A stretch of 42,237 bases of DNA from Candidatus Cloacimonadota bacterium (GCA_016838885.1 JAEKNW010000264.1:1-42237), one strand, 5' to 3'. Shown: positions 1 to 10,198, counted from the stretch's first letter. A program made the numbers and translations. Notes: generated by a model not told the origin, from the letters alone.

Positions 1-137
1 GATTTAATACTAACAAGCTTACAGCTTGGGGCGGAGAGAATCTCCACCGTCCGACAGAAGAGGCTATGTTACCAATAAACAATCATTATAAAATGTCAAG
101 AAAACTCGAAGATGGGCAATATTATAGACTTCTTTAA
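1..137 (+). CDS. 3' end of a CDS truncated by the window edge (44 C-terminal residues ...FNTNKLTAWGGENLHRPTEEAMLPINNHYKMSRKLEDGQYYRLL*), product unknown
   Basis: Open frame 3 from the window edge to TAA at 135-137 with protein-like composition; not in the ORF track because it has no start in the window. Confidence 0.55.
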   Translation, partial: FNTNKLTAWGGENLHRPTEEAMLPINNHYKMSRKLEDGQYYRLL

Positions 138-254
138 GGATAAGCTATAGGGGAGAGTAGCTTGCCACTTGAACAGTCTTCCAACTCTTAAAAAGATTCA
201 CTTCTAAGAAAAATCTTGACACCAATACCAAGTCCTCACTTTTTGATTATCAGT

Positions 255-331
255 GCCCCCGTAGCTCAGTAGGATAGAGCAGTTCCCTCCTAAGGAAAAG
301 GTCAGCCGTTCGAATCGGCTCGGGGGTGCCA
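255..331 (+). tRNA. tRNA-Arg (anticodon CCT), CCA encoded
   Basis: Acceptor GCCCCCG/CGGGGGT, D-arm GCTC/GAGC, anticodon loop CTCCTAA, T-arm AGCCG TTCGAAT CGGCT, then GCCA. Pair 27-43 appears to be a G-A mismatch. Confidence 0.93.
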
Positions 332-334
332 ATT
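288..334 (+). repeat. att-like direct repeat copy 1 (tRNA 3' half)
   Basis: TCCTAAGGAAAAGGTCAGCCGTTCGAATCGGCTCGGGGGTGCCAATT, identical over 47 nt to 28269-28315. Confidence 0.9.
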
Positions 335-337
335 TTT

Positions 338-388
338 AAGTGAAAAGTGAAAAGTGAAAAGTGAAAAGTGAAGAGTGAAAAGTGAAGA
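338..388 (+). repeat. Low-complexity AAGTGAAA-type tandem repeat after the tRNA
   Basis: aagtgaaaagtgaaaagtgaaaagtgaaaagtgaagagtg; similar tracts follow the other two tRNA 3' fragments. Confidence 0.8.
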
Positions 389-662
389 GTTGAACCCGGA
401 AGTGAAAAATTAACTGGGAATGCGGGCAACTTGACCGCCTTAAGCACGCTAGTGCTTAGAATAAAAGCTCCATAGGAGCGCCACATTTTAAAAGAATATT
501 TATCAATCTAATACATTAAAGATATTTTTAGTTACAATCAACATCTAGTATGTTTCGGAAGGAACTATCGCTACTAAATAGCCCTACAAAGCTCTCAATA
601 AGTATTAACTATTTCACAAGTAAATATTTTTACAATAAAATTAATATTCTCTAATATTTCCC

Positions 663-691
663 TTGACATAGATAAATAAATTTAGAATTAT
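663..691 (+). promoter_or_regulatory. Possible sigma70-like promoter upstream of the 803 CDS
   Basis: TTGACA (663-668), 17-nt spacer, AATTAT (686-691); weak -10. Confidence 0.35.
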
Positions 692-802
692 TGCAATAGT
701 TATTATATTAGTGCCGAAATTAGATGTCACCACACTGCTACAGCACTAAAGATAATAGCGTTATAATAGGATATTAACAAAATAAAGCATGGAGGAAAGC
801 AT

Positions 803-3800
803 ATGAAAAGATTCTTTATTACTGTGGTTATATTGGCCATACTCATAACAAATTTATTTGCAATTCAAGTCGATCCAAGGAAACAATTATCTTTAAATGA
901 AAAAAGTACAAAACCTTTACCACAGAATAGTAGGTTTATCCCTACATATAATTTCGCAATCGAACCAGTGTCTATAATCGAGAACTATTATGATTATTTT
1001 CCAGGATCTTATAACGGCAAACCAATGCAAAGAGTTCAAACTCCTACTTTGGACGGACACTGGTTAACATTTCATGCTAGAACTTCTGCAAGTTCTAACC
1101 GTAGAGTCTATAAAACATTTATCGATAACACAGGAAGTATCTTATCAAATACTGCTTTTAGTGCAGCTGATAATTGGGAAGGATATCCTGGTATGGCAAC
1201 AACAGCAGGAGGAAGACCCCTTTTAGCTTACCATGTTAACTTAGACGCTGATGCAGATCTGGAAGTAGCCTTCGGTTATGATGCTGTTATTGGTGGACTT
1301 GCTCTTGGTATTCACTCTAGTATTTATACAATTATCGACAATCCAATAGATATTTATGTTAACGGAACCACTGTGTCCACTAACGAATTTATCTGGCCTT
1401 CTGTGCAAATCGGACCTTCACCAACTGCAGGTTCACAACGTGTTTATATCATGGGAAAAAATGCAAGAGATAACGGTTCTGCTATTTCAGAAAATGTAGT
1501 TATGTACTACAAAGATTTCACTGAACAAGAAATTGAATTCCAAAGTTTAGATGGAACTGGTTGGTCTATGACTTCTATTCCTGAATTGAACCAATGGAAC
1601 TCATCAACAGGTGAATGGAGAAGACCTTACATGTCTTTCATCGTTCATGAAGATAAAGCTTACTATATCGGTTACCATATTGCTTATACTGAATCAGGAG
1701 AGGCCGGAACACCTATTGAAGAAGGGACCCTTACTGCTTTCGTATGTAATAACTATGGTGAAGGTGAGTGGCAACGTTACTCAACTTATGGTGATTTTGA
1801 AGTTATCAATCCACCTTTTATCGATCCTAACACTGGTGAGCCTTTATCTCCTGGTCAAAACTATTTCAATGATGTAACAGAGGGAGATTTAAAACTGAGC
1901 TCAGGACAGTCTGGTTATTTTAGTACATCGATAGATAATGAAGGAAGAATACATTTCCCTGCTTTCTTTACTGTCGGAACCAACGAAGGATCATATTATC
2001 CAGAACTCCATACAGTAAAAAATATTACATTTGACACAAGTACTTTTGAATGGTCAATTGCTGAAGTTTATCCTAAGAAAAAAAATAATTCTGATCCATT
2101 TTATCCTAATGACCCAATAGATATTACTCAGTATAATTCAACCAACAAATACCCAAGTAATGCAATGTGGGAAGCATGGGATCAGGATGGTGATGGTATT
2201 GTAGATCAAGTCATGGATGATGGGAGCTGGGATGGAATTGATGATGGAATTACACCTGAGGATACTGATTATTGGGGCAAACCAATACTCTCTTCAATAT
2301 GGCCATACATGTATTGGGATTCAGCTGCTGCTGATGGTGCAATGATGTACCATCTTCACACTGCACAAATTACCAATGCTAATGAACATGGCATGATGGC
2401 AATGGTATGGCAAGATGCTGATAAAGCTCGTTTAGCTAATCTCTATCTAGAAGATTACCCTGAATATGTTCCTTACCAAAATATGGCTGAAATTGTAATT
2501 TCTGTGTCAGCTAACAATGGTAGACATTGGTCAGAACCAATCTTCTTAAACGGTGTTAGTACTCCTGAAATGCAAGGCGAAATTCCTGAATTCCCTTACT
2601 TAGGTTCAGAAGTTGATTATATCGGCGAAGATGAAGAAGGTAACTTAATCGGTCGTGTTCATGTTATGTATCTTGATGATGAAACTTATGGTTCATCAGT
2701 TCAAGGCATCGGTCAAGCTACTGGTGGAACAATGAAATATATGGCTCTGGATATTGCTTTTGGTTATTCTCAGATTCCAGAAGAGGTAGGTTCAATCTAT
2801 GATATACAATATACTCCAAATGCAGGTTCCGATGGTACTTATCCTTCACTATTTGAAGGTGAAGAAGTAACTGTTCAAGGTGTTGTTACTGCAAATAATG
2901 CTAGTCAAGGATCCGACCAGTTTGGAAAGTTTATTATCTCTGAACTAGAAGGAGGTGCTTGGAATAGTATCTATATTAACCACGGGGATACTGGTGTAGA
3001 AATTGGTGATTTAGTTGAAGTTAACGGAACTATTGATGAGTCTAATGGTTTTACAGAATTAACCAATTGTAGCGTTACAATCCTTAGCTCTAATAATCCA
3101 GTGCCAAATCCAATAATTATTAATACAGGTCATTTGGTTAGTGGATTTACTGCTGAGTCTTACGAAAGTTGTCTGGTGAAAGTCATAAATGCAACAGTTA
3201 GTCAAGAACCCGATGTCGAAGGCAAATGGGCTGTTAATGATGGTTCAGGTTCATGTTTTGTAGGTAATTTATTTGAGATAAATCATAGTCCTAGTTTAGG
3301 GACAATTTATGATTCAATTACTGGTTGTGTAAGTTATCTATCAGGTAACTATACTATTAATCCAAGAACTGAGAATGACTTAGTTGTGATCCAAACTGTT
3401 CCCAATGTTACTGGGCGAATAGTCTCACTTGACTCAATAACCGGAATTGAGGCAAACATTGCATTGATAGGTTCCCAAAACTATTTTTCAAATTCCATAG
3501 CTGAAGGATACTTTAACATAGCTAATGTTGTCGAAGGAAGTTATGTATTAGTTGTTACCTCTCCTTGGTATGACAACTATAGCGAGCTTGTTGAAATAGT
3601 AGAAGATGATGTTAATTACTTTGATGTTATTATGAGTGAAAAACTTTTACCTGCTAGTAATGTTGTTGCTAACTTAACAGATATGGACTATGTAGTGCAC
3701 TTAACTTGGTCTGAACCAATTTTAAACAGGGAAATAGGTTCTAATAAACAAAAAGAAGTTAGTCTTATAACCAAAGCAGAAGATTCATTACTTACATCAT

Positions 3801-4723
3801 ATGAACAAAAAAGAGTAGCTCGTCCAGAAGTTAATTATAACATATACTGTTATAAAGAAGAAGATGAGAATATAACTGCTAACTGGGTAGAGCTAGCAAC
3901 TAATTTAAATTCCCTTTCATATATATATGTTTCCTTCCCAGTTTTAGAATTAGGAACTTATTATTGGGCTGTGGAAGCAGTTTATTCTAATGATAGAGTT
4001 GCACCTCCAACTATATCTAATGTAATCATTAAAGAGGCTATCATGCAAGAAGACTTACCTGATGTTATTCAATATGGTTCTATACAATATGGCCATCCAA
4101 GTGAGATATCTGATGTCTTAATTAAAAATATCGGTAACGGTAACCTATTGATAAGTGATATTAGTTGTGAAAATCCAAATTTTATCATAGATTATGAGGA
4201 AGTAGGGCTGTCAATTGAACCTAACGCTGAATTCATTATTCAAGTAAGATTCTTTCCACAAACTTTCGGATTTTATGAAAGTAATTTGATAATAACTAAT
4301 AATTCAAGTAATTTACCAGTTTATTCAATTAGGTTAGAAGGTTATGGAGGGGATACTCCTGCTGATCCAACTGAAGTAAATATTTCAGTGTTAGAAGATG
4401 ATGTAAATATTAGTTGGAATTCTGTTACGGAGGATATAAATCATAATCCGATTACTCCAGACCTCTACATAGTCTATTATAACGGACAAAACACCGAAGC
4501 TGATAATGACTTTTACTTCCTTTGTTCGACTAGTGGGTTGAGTTTCGAACATGTTAACGTTGGGGCTTTTAGCCCATTTATGTTTTACCGAGTAAAAGCC
4601 TATGTATATGTTAATAACGTTGTTTTGAGTCAGATTAATGACTTAGTTAGCCGGAAACAACAAGTTACTATGAAAGAAGTGGAGAAATTGCTTAGGGAAA
4701 AGAAGAGCTTTCATACTAATTAA
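803..4723 (+). CDS. Large secreted protein with OB-fold (YhcR-like), carboxypeptidase-regulatory-like and HYDIN/ASPM-like (choice-of-anchor D) regions
   Basis: 1306-aa ORF, signal peptide MKRFFITVVILAILITNLFA, GGAGG upstream; domain impressions from sequence pattern only. No obvious C-terminal sorting domain. Confidence 0.85.
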   Translation: MKRFFITVVILAILITNLFAIQVDPRKQLSLNEKSTKPLPQNSRFIPTYNFAIEPVSIIENYYDYFPGSYNGKPMQRVQTPTLDGHWLTFHARTSASSNRRVYKTFIDNTGSILSNTAFSAADNWEGYPGMATTAGGRPLLAYHVNLDADADLEVAFGYDAVIGGLALGIHSSIYTIIDNPIDIYVNGTTVSTNEFIWPSVQIGPSPTAGSQRVYIMGKNARDNGSAISENVVMYYKDFTEQEIEFQSLDGTGWSMTSIPELNQWNSSTGEWRRPYMSFIVHEDKAYYIGYHIAYTESGEAGTPIEEGTLTAFVCNNYGEGEWQRYSTYGDFEVINPPFIDPNTGEPLSPGQNYFNDVTEGDLKLSSGQSGYFSTSIDNEGRIHFPAFFTVGTNEGSYYPELHTVKNITFDTSTFEWSIAEVYPKKKNNSDPFYPNDPIDITQYNSTNKYPSNAMWEAWDQDGDGIVDQVMDDGSWDGIDDGITPEDTDYWGKPILSSIWPYMYWDSAAADGAMMYHLHTAQITNANEHGMMAMVWQDADKARLANLYLEDYPEYVPYQNMAEIVISVSANNGRHWSEPIFLNGVSTPEMQGEIPEFPYLGSEVDYIGEDEEGNLIGRVHVMYLDDETYGSSVQGIGQATGGTMKYMALDIAFGYSQIPEEVGSIYDIQYTPNAGSDGTYPSLFEGEEVTVQGVVTANNASQGSDQFGKFIISELEGGAWNSIYINHGDTGVEIGDLVEVNGTIDESNGFTELTNCSVTILSSNNPVPNPIIINTGHLVSGFTAESYESCLVKVINATVSQEPDVEGKWAVNDGSGSCFVGNLFEINHSPSLGTIYDSITGCVSYLSGNYTINPRTENDLVVIQTVPNVTGRIVSLDSITGIEANIALIGSQNYFSNSIAEGYFNIANVVEGSYVLVVTSPWYDNYSELVEIVEDDVNYFDVIMSEKLLPASNVVANLTDMDYVVHLTWSEPILNREIGSNKQKEVSLITKAEDSLLTSYEQKRVARPEVNYNIYCYKEEDENITANWVELATNLNSLSYIYVSFPVLELGTYYWAVEAVYSNDRVAPPTISNVIIKEAIMQEDLPDVIQYGSIQYGHPSEISDVLIKNIGNGNLLISDISCENPNFIIDYEEVGLSIEPNAEFIIQVRFFPQTFGFYESNLIITNNSSNLPVYSIRLEGYGGDTPADPTEVNISVLEDDVNISWNSVTEDINHNPITPDLYIVYYNGQNTEADNDFYFLCSTSGLSFEHVNVGAFSPFMFYRVKAYVYVNNVVLSQINDLVSRKQQVTMKEVEKLLREKKSFHTN

Positions 4724-4752
4724 CTCGAATTAAATCGAATTACACGAATTAT

Positions 4753-4780
4753 AAAAAAGCCCTGCTTACGCGGGGCTTTA
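4753..4780. terminator. Rho-independent (probably bidirectional) terminator
   Basis: AAAAAAGCCCTGCTTACGCGGGGCTTT hairpin 30 nt after the stop of the 803 CDS. Confidence 0.75.
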
Positions 4781-4929
4781 TCGATGAAAAGAGGGAAATG
4801 AGGAGATAGAGAGATAGAGAGGCACACAAAAAAGAGGAAGATTCTTCACTCGAATCAACTCGAATTAAAACGAATAAACACGAATTAGTTTGTGAATGGA
4901 AACAGAGATAGAGCCCATGGTCGGAAGGA

Positions 4930-4986
4930 GGGCGTTCCCGCCCGCACCAAGCTGAAAAGCTTGGATTATCTTCTTGCTTTGCAAGA
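4930..4986. repeat. Three consecutive short perfect hairpins
   Basis: GGGCG-TTCC-CGCCC (4930-4943), CCAAGCT-GAAA-AGCTTGG (4947-4964), TCTTGC-TTT-GCAAGA (4972-4986). Confidence 0.6.
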
Positions 4987-5217
4987 ATGAAAAATGAAAA
5001 ATGAAAAGTGAAAAATGAAAAATAGTGTGTAAAAAAAAGAGGACACATCAAAAAAAAGGTTAAAACAGGTTAAATCTCTAATTAACAGTGCTTTTGTGAT
5101 ATTTTTGTGATTTTGTGTTAATCCCAAAAAAAGCAGTAGATCTTTGAGAATAGCACTATATTCTTTTGCAAAAGTAACTTCCATAATCATCAGGAATATA
5201 TATATTATATGCCTTTT

Positions 5218-5261
5218 ATGGATGCACCCCCTGTGTCCCCCTCAAAGAAGGGGATTTTGCT
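5218..5261 (+). repeat. 44-bp perfect repeat, inverted copy at 42096-42139
   Basis: ATGGATGCACCCCCTGTGTCCCCCTCAAAGAAGGGGATTTTGCT; exact reverse complement near the window end. Confidence 0.9.
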
Positions 5262-5299
5262 ATAAGAATCTGCACTCTTCACCTGTGATACGTAGCTTT

Positions 5300-5351
5300 C
5301 TACTTCGCTTATACATACTACATAGCTTTAGCGAAGTAGTAAGCTATGTAG
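5300..5351. repeat. Two interleaved perfect inverted repeats
   Basis: CTACTTCGCT (5300-5309)/AGCGAAGTAG (5330-5339) interlocked with CTACATAGCTT (5318-5328)/AAGCTATGTAG (5341-5351). Confidence 0.75.
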
Positions 5352-5371
5352 AATGTATTAGCGAAGTATTA

Positions 5372-5647
5372 CTAAAGCTCTACTTCACCATTCGGGTTAA
5401 ACCAAAGAGTCTTTGGCACTTGATAATCACACTTCTTTAAAATTGTTGTTTCATCTAACTTACCTGTGAAATTCCTGTATCCTGCGGCTCTTATCTGGGA
5501 AGAGCCTTCCTTGTTCTCTACGACATACATATCCATAGTATCATCCCTAAAAGCCTCAAATAAGGAAGCCATCAGCTTGGGAAGTATCTTCGCTAATTCT
5601 CGGGCAACATTACTGGTAGCAAACATTCTTAACGGTTTTTTGAGCAT
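5372..5647 (-). CDS. Small hypothetical protein (91 aa)
   Basis: Open frame with protein-like composition (MLKKPLRMFATSNVARELAKILPKLMASLFEAFRDD...), AAAGGAC upstream of the start. Confidence 0.45.
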   Translation of the reverse strand: MLKKPLRMFATSNVARELAKILPKLMASLFEAFRDDTMDMYVVENKEGSSQIRAAGYRNFTGKLDETTILKKCDYQVPKTLWFNPNGEVEL

Positions 5648-5956
5648 AAATTTGTCCTTTTTAATTGTTAATAGTTTAATTGATTATCCTTTATACCTTA
5701 GATTAGTTGAGGGTGGGAGGTAGCATTAATTAATACTATAAATATTATATATAGTTGAAAAGGTTGTATTTACGGTTTTTTATATCCTTTATAAACAATT
5801 TACTTGACTAAATGATACATCCAAACAATAAGTTAAACCTATATAGTATTACGTTGAGATCAACTGGTTATAAGTGGTCTTTTTTTTATAAGTTGAGAGA
5901 TTTTGAGATAAATATAAAGTAGTTAATGTCTTTAATATGATCAATAAAGGAAGAAT

Positions 5957-6097
5957 ATGAGTAGATTAAGCTCACTATTAAAACAAAAGGATTATGTTGG
6001 TAAAACAAACATTTCTAATAACTTAACTGAAGGAATAGCCATTGGCTGTTATAAACTATTAGTAAAAGATAATGATCATCAAAGAAAATCATGCTGA
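5957..6097 (+). CDS. Small ORF (46 aa) at the head of the BREX operon, overlapping the brxF start
   Basis: ATG at 5957 preceded by AAAGGAAG; MSRLSSLLKQKDYVGKTNISNNLTEGIAIGCYKLLVKDNDHQRKSC*; stop overlaps the brxF ATG (ATGCTGA). Confidence 0.5.
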   Translation: MSRLSSLLKQKDYVGKTNISNNLTEGIAIGCYKLLVKDNDHQRKSC

Positions 6098-6546
6098 AAG
6101 ATAGGTTAAAAGAAATCCAAAAATTACGTAATAAGCTCTGCTTAATACCAGTAAATGGTGTGACCAAAGATATTATTTATACATTTAATAATACTTATAA
6201 TATTAATTCTATCAATATTGGGTTTGAGCTGTCGAAAGTTTTGAAGAACGAAGATTTAGGTAAAAACCTTCCAATAATAGCTGTCGAAAGTTTTCGTAAA
6301 ATTATAGAAGGAAGCACTTCAGTTTATCTTGATCAAGAAACAATTATGGTATATAATTTAGGAATTTTATTAGAAGATGACCTTAATCTTAATTTAGAGA
6401 GCATTTTATTAGAAATCAGCAAAAATATAGTTGTTATTTTATTATGGGAAGGTGAAATATCTAAGCAGGGATTGCATTTTCTCAGTATAAAGCATGGTAA
6501 ATTGTTAGAATTAACAGAAAAACATTATTTACAATTGGAGATATAA
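6091..6546 (+). CDS. brxF: BREX type 3 BrxF-like protein
   Basis: 151 aa, first gene before the BrxC-like ATPase; assignment rests mainly on operon position and size. Confidence 0.7.
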   Translation: MLKDRLKEIQKLRNKLCLIPVNGVTKDIIYTFNNTYNINSINIGFELSKVLKNEDLGKNLPIIAVESFRKIIEGSTSVYLDQETIMVYNLGILLEDDLNLNLESILLEISKNIVVILLWEGEISKQGLHFLSIKHGKLLELTEKHYLQLEI

Positions 6547-6547
6547 T

Positions 6548-9500
6548 ATGAAGTATAAAGAATTAATTAGCTTTGATCCAATAACCGAGATCATTAAATT
6601 CAGCAGAACTGACGATTCTGAATATCAGAAGAGCATTGTTAAGAATTATGTTTTTTCCGAGGCAGTTAAAAAATATCTTTTACCTACTATGATCAAAAAT
6701 TTAGATTATTTTAATTCTGAAGAGAGTTTTGGTATTCAAGTTGTTGGTAATTATGGTACAGGTAAAAGTCATTTAATGTCCCTTGTTTCTTTATTGGCAG
6801 AAGATAAAAGTTTGCTTGACCTTGTTTCAGATGAAGATACAAAGCAAAATCTAAAGCAAATAGCAGGGAAATTCAAAGTACTTCGTTTTGAATTAGCAAC
6901 CAGCCAAGGTTTATGGGATGTCATCAGATTCAATGTTGAAAGATGGTTATCAAAAAATGGTGTTGATTTCAAATTTGAAGATCACAATCAAGAAATGTAT
7001 CTTAAACAACTGCATATTATGATGGCTTACTTTGAAGAAAAGCATTCTGATAAAGGCTTTATGATTGTTATTGATGAGATGTTAGCCTATTTGAAAAGTA
7101 GAAATACACAACAGCTCAATGAAGACTTAATGGTTCTTCAAGCTCTTGGACAAGCTTGTGACAATTCAAGATTCAAAATAATTTTTGGTGTTCAGGAACT
7201 AATTTATCACTCTCCAGAGTTCCAATTCGCTTCTGAAATGCTTCTGAAGGTAGCTGACAGGTATAAAGATGTTAATATAACAAAGGATGACATTACTTAT
7301 GTAGTAAAAAGAAGATTATTAAAGAAGGATGAACATCAAAAAGAGATAATAAGAAAGCACCTTCAAAAATTTGTTAGTCTTTTTGAGCATCTACATTCAC
7401 ATCTTGAGGAATATGTAGAATTATTCCCTGTTCATCCAGCTTACTTCGATAACTTTCAGAGAATAAAAAAAGGTAAAAGCCAAAGGGAAGTTCTCAAAAC
7501 ACTTTCATCTACTTTCAAAGAAATGATGGAAACCGATATTCCAGAAGATAATCCTGGCCTAATAACTTATGCTGATTACTGGAATGATCTCGCAAATAAC
7601 ACCTCACTTATGTCAGATCCTGATATGCGTAAGATTAAAGAGGTAACAGATACAATTAAAGATAAAATTTCAACCTATTTCATAGGTGCTAGAAAGAACA
7701 ACAAGGTCATTGCGGATAATATAGCTAATGCAACTGCTATCAAGGCTCTGCAGACAGACCTTGATAAATTAAATGGGGCAACAGCTGAAAGCCTGAAGGA
7801 TGATCTGTGCCTAACAAACAAGTTTGCTGATACTCATGAGTTTCTACTAAACATTATTGAATCTACTGCTGACGGAATAGTTAGTGCTACTCAAGGGCAG
7901 TTCTTTGTTAAGAATTCTGAAAATAATGAATATTGTATAAAAGTAGAGGGTGGAGTAAATCTTGATGTTTTAATCCAGGAGTATATGAAGCAAATGACTT
8001 TAGAAGCCAAAGATGAAGCGTTTTATGATTTTCTTCAAAAAAGTTATCCTTTGGACTCCAACACCTACCGACAAGGTTTTAAAATTTGGTCTCATTCTAT
8101 AGAGTGGCCTTCTCACAAAGCATACCGACAAGGTTACATATTCTTTGGTAGTCCCCAAGAACGATCCACAACACAACCTGTTCAATATTATTATATGTAT
8201 TTTATGCCTATCTTTGATCAGACAAAGCTTATCTTCAATAATCAAGCTGATGAAGTATATTATGTTATGTCTGACTTAAGCGATAGTTTCAAAACAGAAT
8301 TAGGATTATATGGTGCTGCTAAGTCTCTTGAAGCATCTGCAAGCAGTAATCAAAAAAAGATATATAGAGAAAAAATAGATTTTCATTTCATAAGGACAAG
8401 GGATATATTTAATAAAGAATTTGTGACAAAAACTAAGGTTCACTATCAAGATAAGATTAATAATCTCAATTCATACCAACTGCCAGGTCTTGGATCAACT
8501 CTCCAACAGACCTTTGATGATGTAACTTCCACAATTTTAGATAAATATTTCACAGAATCAAATCCTGATTATCCTAGTTTCAATACTCTTCTATCTCCTT
8601 TAACTGAAGATAATTTTAGCAATCGCATGAAATCTGCTTTTATGAAGATAACTAAACCAGAGCAAGCCAACAAAGATGGTGAAGCAATACTTAACGGTTT
8701 GGGTTTGTGGGTTCCAGGAAGTTTGGATATTCAACATTCAAAATATGCTCAAACCATCATACAAAAATTAAACAATGATATTGGTAAGGTGATTAATTGT
8801 GATGATATTCTAGAATGTTACTACCCAAAAGGAAATCTTTGGAGGTCAGTAGATTTTAAAATTGAGGCTGATCTAGAATTCTTGGTTCTCTCAGTATTAG
8901 TCTATTTGGGTAAAATTGAGATAGTCCTCTCTTCTGGTAAAAGTATTACTCCAATGAATCTAGATGAGATTAAAAACCTTTCCCAAAATGATTACTTTAG
9001 TTTTACTCATATAAAAGCACCAAAAGGTATAAATATACCTGTTATCAAAGCATTATTCAAAGCGTTAGGGATGACTGATAAAACCGCTTATTTGGATAGA
9101 GAAGAAACTTATATCGAAATGAAACATAAAGCAGAAGAGCTCTCTAAAAAAGCTGTTACTTTGGCATATAAAATTAATGAAGGTATAACATGTAAAAGCA
9201 TAGATGTACTTAGTGAACAAGAAGCTGAGCCTTATAAAGCTAAATTTAACAAGATAGCAAAAATCCTAGATAATATTCAAACATTTACTTCTGAAGCAAA
9301 GCTAAAGAACTTCCCATATACTATTGAAGACATGGAAAAGGTTTTTGATTATAAAAACGATATTAAAGAAATTGATGATATGCTCCAGCTTAGAAGTAAG
9401 TTTGATGATTATATAAATTATCTTAATCAAGCAATTCAGTATATAACAGAAGAAAGATTAATAAAAGATATTAAGGATGCAATTGGCTTACTTGCTGAAA

Positions 9501-10198
9501 ATATAAGAAGTAATGATGAAAAAAGGATTAAAGAGTATGAATCTACTCTGTTAAGTTTGAAAGATCGCTATGCAAACTATTATTTAGAACAATATACCAA
9601 ATATTATTTATCTATAGCTGATTATGGAAAGAAACAAGTATTAATGGATTCAAGTGAAAAACGGATTTGTGATGTTTTGAAGGATAGTGATTTTCTATCA
9701 ACAGCTCACTATAATGAATGGTTGCAGAGAATTATTAGCTTAAAGGCAGCAGAAAATATCGCTAAGAAAGATATTCTGCATACTCCTTATCATAACTTTA
9801 ATCCAACTCTTTTCCTAGGTAAGCCTAAGGAAAGCATTATTACTATGAAAGAAGAATTGCTAGATATCTTGGAAACATGGATAACTTCCATGAAAAATAT
9901 CTTTGAAGATCCAAGTATTCAAAAAAATCTTACTCTTCTTAGTCCAGAGGAGGCTGATATATTGCAAAAATTCTCTAAAGGTGAGATAAAACTAGAGAAA
10001 AACAATGTTAGCCAGATTAGAGACCTAATAGCCAAGGTATCACAAAGTTTAGAAAGAATTGAAATTAGTTCTGCATCACTAAAGAAAGTCTTTAGTAAAC
10101 CATTAACTCCAGATGAAGCTTTAGAAGAATTTAAGCGTTACATTGACAGTATTTCTTCTGGTAAAGACAGAAACAAAATTAGAATTATATTAAACTAA
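6548..10198 (+). CDS. brxC: BREX BrxC/PglY-type P-loop ATPase
   Basis: 1216 aa; Walker A VVGNYGTGKSHLM, Walker B FMIVIDEML; 1 nt downstream of brxF. Confidence 0.85.
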   Translation: MKYKELISFDPITEIIKFSRTDDSEYQKSIVKNYVFSEAVKKYLLPTMIKNLDYFNSEESFGIQVVGNYGTGKSHLMSLVSLLAEDKSLLDLVSDEDTKQNLKQIAGKFKVLRFELATSQGLWDVIRFNVERWLSKNGVDFKFEDHNQEMYLKQLHIMMAYFEEKHSDKGFMIVIDEMLAYLKSRNTQQLNEDLMVLQALGQACDNSRFKIIFGVQELIYHSPEFQFASEMLLKVADRYKDVNITKDDITYVVKRRLLKKDEHQKEIIRKHLQKFVSLFEHLHSHLEEYVELFPVHPAYFDNFQRIKKGKSQREVLKTLSSTFKEMMETDIPEDNPGLITYADYWNDLANNTSLMSDPDMRKIKEVTDTIKDKISTYFIGARKNNKVIADNIANATAIKALQTDLDKLNGATAESLKDDLCLTNKFADTHEFLLNIIESTADGIVSATQGQFFVKNSENNEYCIKVEGGVNLDVLIQEYMKQMTLEAKDEAFYDFLQKSYPLDSNTYRQGFKIWSHSIEWPSHKAYRQGYIFFGSPQERSTTQPVQYYYMYFMPIFDQTKLIFNNQADEVYYVMSDLSDSFKTELGLYGAAKSLEASASSNQKKIYREKIDFHFIRTRDIFNKEFVTKTKVHYQDKINNLNSYQLPGLGSTLQQTFDDVTSTILDKYFTESNPDYPSFNTLLSPLTEDNFSNRMKSAFMKITKPEQANKDGEAILNGLGLWVPGSLDIQHSKYAQTIIQKLNNDIGKVINCDDILECYYPKGNLWRSVDFKIEADLEFLVLSVLVYLGKIEIVLSSGKSITPMNLDEIKNLSQNDYFSFTHIKAPKGINIPVIKALFKALGMTDKTAYLDREETYIEMKHKAEELSKKAVTLAYKINEGITCKSIDVLSEQEAEPYKAKFNKIAKILDNIQTFTSEAKLKNFPYTIEDMEKVFDYKNDIKEIDDMLQLRSKFDDYINYLNQAIQYITEERLIKDIKDAIGLLAENIRSNDEKRIKEYESTLLSLKDRYANYYLEQYTKYYLSIADYGKKQVLMDSSEKRICDVLKDSDFLSTAHYNEWLQRIISLKAAENIAKKDILHTPYHNFNPTLFLGKPKESIITMKEELLDILETWITSMKNIFEDPSIQKNLTLLSPEEADILQKFSKGEIKLEKNNVSQIRDLIAKVSQSLERIEISSASLKKVFSKPLTPDEALEEFKRYIDSISSGKDRNKIRIILN

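Noticed and set aside
250-486. 78-aa minus-strand ORF across the tRNA
   Set aside because: Overlaps the tRNA-Arg and the AAGTGAAA repeat; repetitive LHFSLFTFHFSLFTF translation is an artefact.
4749-5440. ORFs 4749..5051, 4966..5190 and 5144..5440
   Set aside because: Span terminator, hairpins and low-complexity repeats; mutually overlapping, no plausible protein pattern.
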